Made by a program: the position numbers and the translations under genes. A stretch of DNA of 13,552 bases, taken from contig JBKEHD010000026.1 of the NCBI GenBank assembly GCA_046710445.1, positions 1 through 13,552 of the forward strand. Direction: 5' to 3'. The notes under the pieces are model-generated. The model did no database searches, was not told where the DNA came from, and saw nothing but the letters and a program-made list of their open reading frames with translations. Below, piece by piece: positions 8,502 to 13,552 of this stretch (position 1 is the stretch's first letter; each line of letters starts with the position of its first letter). Source of the stretch: JBKEHD01 sp046710445. GTDB lineage: Bacteria > Pseudomonadota > Alphaproteobacteria > Rickettsiales > Midichloriaceae.

Positions 8502-8637
8502 ATCTTATAAATATATATTTTTTAGTGCGAATATTGATGAAAATTTCAACTGATAAAAAATTCTAAGCAGTATATTGAAAATATATACCAAAAATTTTCC
8601 TACAGAATAATAAAATAACAATACTATATTTGATAAA

Positions 8638-9078
8638 CTATCTTTTAGAAAATTGAAATTTCTTACGAGCTTTAGGTTGCCCATATTTTTTCCTTTCAAC
8701 TTTTCTACTATCTCTAGTTAAAAGCCCATTATCTCTCATCAATCTATGATACTCTTCACTCATATCTTTGAATGCTTTGCTTATACCATGTTTTATAGCA
8801 TCAGCTTGTCCAGAAAGACCGCCACCTAGCACTTTACACTTTACGTTAAACGAAGACATTACATCCAACAGTTTCATGGGACGATCTATTATCATCTTAT
8901 ATACAGGTCTTTGAAAATAATCTGTATAATTCTTACCATTTACTTCAATATTTCCAGAACCACCATTACTAACCCATACTTTTGCTATAGAAGTTTTTCT
9001 CTTACCCGTTGCGTAAAATTTTACCACTTCTTTTTTATTGGATTTTTTACTAACTTCTTTTATTTCTACTTTTGTCAT
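8638..9078 (-). CDS. rpsI: 30S ribosomal protein S9 (uS9)
   Basis: Small-subunit protein of 146 residues. The core begins at YATGKRKTSIAKVWV (22-36), after an N-terminal lysine-rich extension of about 20 residues. The family signature GGGLSGQADAIKHGISKAF is at 85-103. The C-terminal tail ends in KKFQFSKR; the final Lys-Arg reaches the P-site tRNA anticodon stem-loop in the ribosome. It starts two bases after the stop codon of rplM, and the rplM-rpsI order is the usual bacterial operon. No convincing terminator follows it before putP. Confidence 0.98.
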   Translation of the reverse strand: MTKVEIKEVSKKSNKKEVVKFYATGKRKTSIAKVWVSNGGSGNIEVNGKNYTDYFQRPVYKMIIDRPMKLLDVMSSFNVKCKVLGGGLSGQADAIKHGISKAFKDMSEEYHRLMRDNGLLTRDSRKVERKKYGQPKARKKFQFSKR

Positions 9079-9080
9079 AC

Positions 9081-9536
9081 TTACTTAGTGAGATTTATTG
9101 TTTTTGGTTTTTGTGCATCATGAGCATGAATTTCTCCAACATAAACATGAAGATTTTTCAATTGCTTCCTAGCTAAAGGGCTCTCTTTCGGCATCATACG
9201 TTTGACAGCCAACTGCAAAAGTTCCTCTGGACGATTACTAGAAAGTATATCAAAAGCAGTTCTCTCCTTTAGACCACCTGGATATCCAGTATGCCTATAA
9301 TATATCTTTTGCTTAAGCTTTTTGCCCGTCAATTTAATTTTTTCCGCATTAATAACTACTATATTATCACCAGTATCAATATGAGGTGTATAATAACATT
9401 TATGCTTACCTCTCAACACTTTTGCGATTTGAGAAGCTAATCTACCTAAAACCTGATTATTAGCATCAACTAAGAGCCAATCTTTTTTTACATCCGCAGG
9501 ATTTGCAAAATAAGTGCCTGATAACGTTTTACTCAT
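9081..9536 (-). CDS. rplM: 50S ribosomal protein L13 (uL13)
   Basis: Large-subunit protein of 151 residues, near the usual length with a slightly longer N-terminus. Recognisable blocks are WLLVDANNQVLGRLASQIAK (20-39), TPHIDTGDNIVVINAEKIKLTG (50-71 region), YYRHTGYPGGLK (79-90) and the L13 signature VKRMMPKESPLARKQLKNLHVY (111-132 region). L13 binds 23S rRNA early in 50S assembly. It is the first gene of the rplM-rpsI pair. No clear Shine-Dalgarno sequence precedes the ATG at 9536; a promoter candidate lies 30-57 bases upstream. In E. coli L13 represses its own operon by binding the leader; the leader here would be only about 23 bases. Confidence 0.98.
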   Translation of the reverse strand: MSKTLSGTYFANPADVKKDWLLVDANNQVLGRLASQIAKVLRGKHKCYYTPHIDTGDNIVVINAEKIKLTGKKLKQKIYYRHTGYPGGLKERTAFDILSSNRPEELLQLAVKRMMPKESPLARKQLKNLHVYVGEIHAHDAQKPKTINLTK

Positions 9537-9565
9537 AAATTTAATTTCAAAATTTCGACATCGTG

Positions 9566-9593
9566 ATGATATAGGAAATTTATTTTATTACAA
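9566..9593 (-). promoter_or_regulatory. Candidate promoter of the rplM-rpsI operon
   Basis: On the minus strand TTGTAA (9588-9593, four of six matches) is followed after 16 bases by TATCAT (9566-9571, five of six). Transcription would begin near 9559, about 23 bases before the rplM start. The position in the 116-base gap between the SDF symporter gene and rplM fits a promoter for an operon that must be well expressed. Confidence 0.35.
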
Positions 9594-9652
9594 CTTATTA
9601 ATCTAAAATTATTAAAATCACTCTCTAAAAAACAGATATTATTACTAAATAA

Positions 9653-10804
9653 TCACTTTTTTAAATTAAAATACGAAACATATTTATCTATCATTTTAGC
9701 AAAAGCACCATTGCCAAAAACATTAGCACAAGTGATAACAGGGTCAAAAAGAATATAAAGCGATGTTATGAGAGACAACATACTTGCGTCAAAATCAAGA
9801 TAACTGCTTAATATAGGTAACATCACAAGGATACCACCACCTGGTATTGCAGCAACGGAAAATTTAGCTAATACAAAATAACATGTGAATATCAAGTAAT
9901 TAAATAATGATGGCTCAGCCATACCAAAGCTTTTAATGATAGCATAAGCCAATATAGGTATCGCAAAACAATCACCTATCAAATGTATATTGATTGTCAT
10001 GGGAACAACAGAACGTATAATATCCTTGTTTTTTGCATTACTCTCAACACCAACAATCATAAGCGGCATACTTGCAGCACTCGACATAGAAGTGAACCCA
10101 CTGATAGCAGCTGGGAGCATATTTTTTATACTTTGAATAAACAACCCAAACTTTCTGTTGCTCAATAAAAAATACAACAAACCTATATAACTATATTGAG
10201 CTAAAGCAATTACAACAAAAATCGCAGTATAATCCTTTACTATAAGCCAGATAACACCATCATATTGTAACTTCACCACAAATCCAGCTACAAATAACGG
10301 AATAAAATAACTGAAACTTTGCAACACTTTATTGATAAATACTTCAATTTTTACAGCAACCTTATGTGCTGCTATTTGATGCGCTTTAGAAAAAACAATC
10401 CCAATGATAATTCCTGCAAACATCGCTTTATCATTAGCAATCAGCTTTGGTAAATCAATTAACCATAAGGGGTTAAGTTCCAAATGATTTTTTGGTAAAA
10501 TTATTGATAAATTAAAATTATATACCCATATCCCTACATAATGACTCAAGAAGGTTGAAAAAAAATTTGATACACATACAAAAACTAAAATCATAACCAT
10601 AATCTTAGTGGCAGATTTTGATAACATCACCACAGCTTTAAACAACAAACCAAAAATGATAAAAGGCAATGTCATGACAATAATATCCTTTATAGATAGA
10701 CTAATAGCATACAAAAATTGTTTACCTACCAAAGGTATAATAGGATCCAAAAATATGATTGCAAATACTATTGCAACCAAAATAAACGGCATTTTACTCA
10801 ACAT
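9653..10804 (-). CDS. Dicarboxylate/amino-acid:cation symporter family protein (SDF/GltP-like), divergent
   Basis: A 383-residue membrane protein with the fold signs of the glutamate transporter family (Na+/H+:dicarboxylate symporters), somewhat shorter than the usual 400-440. The serine-rich tip of hairpin 1 is TSMSSAASMP (238-247), the TM7 motif is NIHLIGD (272-278), hairpin 2 is AAIPGGGILVMLP (318-330) and TM8 carries DPVITCANVFGNG (354-366). Against the archaeal homologue GltPh, NMDGT in TM7 becomes NIHLI, the side-chain carboxylate-binding Arg397 becomes Ile357, and the sodium ligand Asp405 becomes Asn365. Asp394, Thr398 and Asn401 are kept (D354, T358, N361). Substrate and coupling ion are therefore unlikely to be those of glutamate/aspartate carriers. 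The ATG at 10804 has no ribosome binding site; an in-frame ATG at 10792, with GAG shortly before it, is a possible alternative. Confidence 0.88.
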   Translation of the reverse strand: MLSKMPFILVAIVFAIIFLDPIIPLVGKQFLYAISLSIKDIIVMTLPFIIFGLLFKAVVMLSKSATKIMVMILVFVCVSNFFSTFLSHYVGIWVYNFNLSIILPKNHLELNPLWLIDLPKLIANDKAMFAGIIIGIVFSKAHQIAAHKVAVKIEVFINKVLQSFSYFIPLFVAGFVVKLQYDGVIWLIVKDYTAIFVVIALAQYSYIGLLYFLLSNRKFGLFIQSIKNMLPAAISGFTSMSSAASMPLMIVGVESNAKNKDIIRSVVPMTINIHLIGDCFAIPILAYAIIKSFGMAEPSLFNYLIFTCYFVLAKFSVAAIPGGGILVMLPILSSYLDFDASMLSLITSLYILFDPVITCANVFGNGAFAKMIDKYVSYFNLKK

Positions 10805-10862
10805 GATTAATTACTTTTATATAAATAATTGATAAAGAACATCATATAAATTCAATACATAC

Positions 10863-10911
10863 TGATCACATATAATGATAAAATATTCGCAATAACATTA
10901 TATGAAAATCA
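10863..10911. repeat. Inverted repeat at the 3' end of lysS
   Basis: CATATAATG (10869-10877) and CATTATATG (10896-10904) are perfect 9-bp inverted arms with an 18-base loop. A second, outer pair, TGAT (10863-10866) and ATCA (10908-10911), extends the stem past a small internal loop and reaches into the lysS stop codon. Read in the direction of lysS it gives a hairpin just after the stop, but no run of T follows, so it is not a standard intrinsic terminator. It may protect the 3' end of the mRNA or act on the SDF gene that follows. Confidence 0.4.
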
Positions 10912-12459
10912 GCTTATTTTCTCATTTATCAATTCTTGTGTTTTTTTTATCCCATAAAGATTTATAAATGTCCCTAACCTTGGTCCATCTTTAGTTCCAA
11001 GCAATATTTCGTACAATACTTGAAACCACTCTCTCAAATTTTCATAATGATCTCTTCCTATCCTATACACTTCGTTTTGTATAGCATCTGCATCTTCAGA
11101 TACATTACCAAGAGCATCATACAAATCTTGTAATAATTTCTTTTCTTGTTCGTTTGGAATTTTATATTTTTTATTAGATTTGATAAAATCATCATAATAT
11201 TTTATAGCTAAGCCAATCATCTCTTCAATATATATTTTTGTATCTTCATTGAACCCAGATTCTTCCTTATCCAAATACTTCATTAATATCTTTTTATCAT
11301 CAGTATTACATGCAGATACCAGATTTAATAACAGGGTAAATGAAATTTTTCCTAAATCTAAATTATGGCTATTACCATCATCAATATAAAATACAGGATT
11401 AGATAATTTTTTATTTTCTTCTGTATTTGAATTATAATCTTTTAGATGACTTAAATATTCATCAAAAACTTTTGGTATTACAGTATGATGTAGTTTTTTT
11501 GCTTTCTTTGGAGATTTATACATAAACAATTTTAAACTCTCCTGCCCACCATATTTCAGCCAATCTTCAATAGTTAAACCATTGCCTTTTGATTTAGATA
11601 TTTTTTCCCCATTTTCATCTAAAAACAATTCATAAGACATTTGCAAGGGTTGTGGTTTACCCAATATACGACATATCTTATCGTAAAGCTTTGCATTCGC
11701 CTGAATATCCTTTCCATATATCTCATAATCAACATCAAAAGCTGCCCATCTCATTGCAAAATCAGGCTTCCATTGTAATTTACAATTTCCATTAAGAACG
11801 CTAATTACCACTTCTTGATTTTCGCTATTAATATATGTAATTTCTCTTTTTTCTAAATCTCTATCTATAACCTTAACCTGCAAAACTCTACCTGTTTCTT
11901 TGCATACAGGTAAAAATGGGCTATAGCTTTTTCTACGCTCTTCTCCTAATGTAGGCAACATAACATCAAGTATTTCATCATACTTTTCTAATACCTTCAC
12001 AAGATAATCATTGTATTTACCACTTTTATAGCATTCTGTGGCACTTATAAATTCATATTCAAAACCAAAACGATCCAAGAATTCCTTTAGCTTGTTATTC
12101 ATGTAATGACCATAACTAGAAGATTCACCAAATGGATCCGGTATATCCGTTAGAGGTTTATCCAAGTGAATAGTATACGCATCTTTATTTGGTATATTGC
12201 TTGGTATTTTTCGCAATCCATCCATATCATCTGATACACAAAACATCTTTGTTGGTATATCTGAAATATAACTGAAAGCTTTTCGCACCATACTAGTTCT
12301 TACAACTTCCCCAAATGTTCCTATATGAGGTAATCCAGAAGGGCCATACCCTGTTTCAAATAATACATATCCCTTTTCTGGAATCTTGTTATTCAATTTT
12401 TTTAATAACCCAACAGCCTCCTTAAAAGCCCAAGAATTAACATCTTTAATTTCTGTCAT
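10909..12459 (-). CDS. lysS: Lysyl-tRNA synthetase, class I (archaeal type)
   Basis: A complete 516-residue class I LysRS, which charges tRNA-Lys with lysine. The Rossmann catalytic core has the HIGH-type motif as PHIG within GPSGLPHIGTFGE (39-51) and the KMSKS-type loop as KISKS in GEKISKSKGN (284-293). Between them DFAMRWAAFDVDYEIYGKD (233-251) is a conserved block of this family. The C-terminal alpha-helical anticodon-binding region ends with GRDHYENLREWFQVLYEIL, then GPRLGTF (468-498). This enzyme is unrelated to the class II LysRS of most bacteria and is known from archaea, spirochaetes and many alphaproteobacteria including Rickettsia. The ATG at 12459 is preceded by only a weak TAAG. 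A promoter candidate starts 25 bases upstream within a structured leader. I see no second LysRS gene in the window. Confidence 0.97.
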   Translation of the reverse strand: MTEIKDVNSWAFKEAVGLLKKLNNKIPEKGYVLFETGYGPSGLPHIGTFGEVVRTSMVRKAFSYISDIPTKMFCVSDDMDGLRKIPSNIPNKDAYTIHLDKPLTDIPDPFGESSSYGHYMNNKLKEFLDRFGFEYEFISATECYKSGKYNDYLVKVLEKYDEILDVMLPTLGEERRKSYSPFLPVCKETGRVLQVKVIDRDLEKREITYINSENQEVVISVLNGNCKLQWKPDFAMRWAAFDVDYEIYGKDIQANAKLYDKICRILGKPQPLQMSYELFLDENGEKISKSKGNGLTIEDWLKYGGQESLKLFMYKSPKKAKKLHHTVIPKVFDEYLSHLKDYNSNTEENKKLSNPVFYIDDGNSHNLDLGKISFTLLLNLVSACNTDDKKILMKYLDKEESGFNEDTKIYIEEMIGLAIKYYDDFIKSNKKYKIPNEQEKKLLQDLYDALGNVSEDADAIQNEVYRIGRDHYENLREWFQVLYEILLGTKDGPRLGTFINLYGIKKTQELINEKIS

Positions 12460-12483
12460 ATTGAAAACTTATTTTTAGAAAAC

Positions 12484-12512
12484 AATATACCCATAAATGA
12501 AAATTTAAACAA
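12484..12512 (-). promoter_or_regulatory. Candidate promoter of lysS
   Basis: On the minus strand TTGTTT (12507-12512) and TATATT (12484-12489, five of six matches) are spaced by 17 bases. Transcription would start near 12477 and give a leader of about 18 bases. The -35 is weak (three of six). A second candidate lies farther up in the same gap, with TATACT at 12619-12624. Confidence 0.4.
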
Positions 12513-12570
12513 GCATGTAGAGCTTTAAAAAATAAAAGAGATTAATAATATACACAACAGCACCCCTCTT

Positions 12571-12588
12571 ATGTAGGAATTTCTACAT
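12571..12588. repeat. 18-bp near-perfect palindrome in the lysS leader
   Basis: ATGTAGGAA (12571-12579) is followed directly by TTTCTACAT (12580-12588). The arms are inverted copies with a single mismatch, which would be a G-U pair in one RNA strand. On the minus strand it lies 112 bases upstream of the lysS start and downstream of a TATACT box at 12619-12624. It could be a regulator binding site or an RNA hairpin in a longer lysS transcript. In the plus direction it is followed by TTTT, but no plus-strand gene precedes it. Confidence 0.4.
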
Positions 12589-12674
12589 TTTGTTCATCAC
12601 TCCTTCTCCACTTAAAAAGTATACTATAAAAAATCACTTCTTTAAGGAGAGAAAATACCACTAATATTGTGAAT

Positions 12675-13552
12675 TCAAGAATATTTTAGTAATTTTTTCA
12701 ATAGAGGGATTATCATTATAAAAAGAATAAAACCAACAATATAGAGATAAACTATATTGCTAAAACCATCTTTATAAATAGTTAAAGATACTGCAGCAGA
12801 AGTGTTTTTCGGTACCGCTATAAGCTTTGCTATACCACCACCAAACAAAGTGGCATATGATAAAGTGAGCATTATTACACCCATCATAAACCCTTGAATC
12901 CTTTTAGGCGCAAGAGTAGTACACATTGAAAATAATACCGGTGTGACAAATATTTCAGCTAAGGACATAAAAATCATTGCTATAACTAAGCAGGCTATAT
13001 TACTTTGAAATATTTCGTTATGATTTATACATCCTATATGCAGAATTAAAAAACATAATATCATTGATACTATCCCAAGAGCAAATCTCAAAAAAGGCAT
13101 ATTTTTCACAAAAATCATTGCAATAAATGGTGTAAAAATTAGTACCGCAAGAGGATTAATAGATTGTAGAGAAGCAGGCGAAATTTCATAACCGAATATA
13201 ACTCTATCAATATGACGATCAGTAAATAAATTAATTAATGATCCCAAGTGCATTTCTATTGCATAAATTAGCATGAAGAAAGCAGCAAAACTAATCAATA
13301 CAATAATATTTTTTCTTTCTCGATCATTACTCTCATATAATATACGTCCTAAAATAACCAATATATAAACTCCAAACATATTCATTATCCAACCTAATTG
13401 ATCATGGAAATACAACATAACAGCTACTAGAATCGAGCTTAAAAAAGCTATTGCAAATACAAGAACTGATATTTTGAGTTTGACGGGACTAGGAGGATTT
13501 CCTACATGCTTTATTACATCTCCAAATTTGAGAAATATTACAGTACCAATTA
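12675..13552 (-). CDS. POT family proton-dependent peptide transporter, C-terminal part (5' end off the right edge)
   Basis: The frame is open from the window edge to a TGA at 12675, 292 codons, so the ATG at 13418 is internal rather than the start. The visible part is the C-terminal half or more of a POT/PTR2 (MFS) transporter, which couples uptake of di- and tripeptides to proton entry. It includes the central segment FGDVIKHVGNPPSP (about 13507-13466), the TM block containing SLQSINPLAVLIFTPFIAMIF (about 13176-13114) that matches the family's LNPxxVxxxSPxxA pattern, and SLAEIFVTPVLFSMCTTLAP (about 12969-12910) followed by GFMMG, equivalent to the ELxxSPxGLxxxxxLAPxxxxGxxMG signature with its conserved Glu. 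About seven or eight membrane helices are present. It is upstream of lysS on the same strand, separated by 215 bp. Confidence 0.88.
   Translation of the reverse strand, partial: IGTVIFLKFGDVIKHVGNPPSPVKLKISVLVFAIAFLSSILVAVMLYFHDQLGWIMNMFGVYILVILGRILYESNDRERKNIIVLISFAAFFMLIYAIEMHLGSLINLFTDRHIDRVIFGYEISPASLQSINPLAVLIFTPFIAMIFVKNMPFLRFALGIVSMILCFLILHIGCINHNEIFQSNIACLVIAMIFMSLAEIFVTPVLFSMCTTLAPKRIQGFMMGVIMLTLSYATLFGGGIAKLIAVPKNTSAAVSLTIYKDGFSNIVYLYIVGFILFIMIIPLLKKLLKYS

Noticed and set aside
8570..8588. Stem-loop GTATAT/ATATAC between rpsI and putP, a terminator candidate
   Set aside because: Six A/T-rich pairs with a seven-base loop and a T-run several bases away; too weak to call. I otherwise see nothing in this 136-base gap.
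8505..8699. Minus-strand ORF of 64 codons over the end of rpsI and the gap before putP
   Set aside because: It overlaps the rpsI C-terminus in another frame and has the Phe/Ile/Leu-rich make-up expected from translating AT-rich non-coding DNA.
9627..9653. Possible intrinsic terminator after the SDF gene: 6-bp A/T-only stem (9638-9643 with 9648-9653) followed by six T on the minus strand
   Set aside because: The stem has no G-C pair, overlaps the stop codon and is five bases away from the T-run, so it would be very weak; chance is likely at this base composition.
12590..12615. T-arm-like GTTCATC stretch that might mark a tRNA gene upstream of lysS
   Set aside because: No paired T-stem, anticodon arm or acceptor stem could be built around it on either strand.
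13339..13418. ATG at 13418 as the start of a short 247-residue membrane protein
   Set aside because: The same frame continues without a stop to the window edge and encodes further POT-family sequence, so this Met is internal.

Overview
The window is a compact, strongly AT-rich chromosomal segment. It reads best as coming from an obligate intracellular alphaproteobacterium of the order Rickettsiales, though I cannot place genus or species. The reasons are the base composition, the archaeal-type class I lysyl-tRNA synthetase in place of the usual class II enzyme, the high density of secondary transporters typical of host-dependent bacteria, and mutS, rplM and rpsI products of ordinary bacterial type. 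TAA, TAG and TGA are all used as stops, so the standard bacterial code fits. I see no insertion sequence, phage gene, CRISPR array, toxin-antitoxin pair, tRNA or rRNA.

Layout, low to high coordinates; every gene except one lies on the minus strand, so transcription mostly runs right to left. At the left edge is the N-terminal part of comM (Mg-chelatase-like ATPase). Next come a 12-helix MFS transporter (679-1917) and an NADPH-dependent FMN reductase (2102-2662). A 134-residue protein of unknown function (2816-3220) is the only plus-strand gene; it diverges from the reductase and converges on mutS, overlapping its last 20 bases. Then come mutS (3201-5810), a Bcr/CflA-like MFS transporter 33 bp upstream of it, and a PutP-type sodium/proline symporter (7119-8501). 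The ribosomal pair rplM-rpsI follows (8638-9536), then a divergent dicarboxylate/amino-acid:cation symporter (SDF fold, 9653-10804) and class I lysS (10909-12459). The C-terminal part of a POT peptide transporter runs off the right edge (12675-13552).

No gap exceeds 300 bases. The largest is the 215-base lysS leader, followed by 184 bases upstream of the first MFS gene, 144 bases in the divergent reductase/orphan intergene and 136 bases between rpsI and putP. I place tentative promoters in the lysS leader, upstream of rplM and in the divergent intergene, and several inverted repeats sit at gene boundaries.

Functionally the segment is housekeeping (translation, mismatch repair, DNA uptake/recombination, flavin redox) mixed with five nutrient or drug transporters that would import peptides, proline and other host metabolites. 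I did not find a convincing new multi-gene system. The most interesting items are the unrecognised plus-strand orphan, the SDF symporter whose canonical substrate and sodium residues are replaced, and the structured lysS leader.
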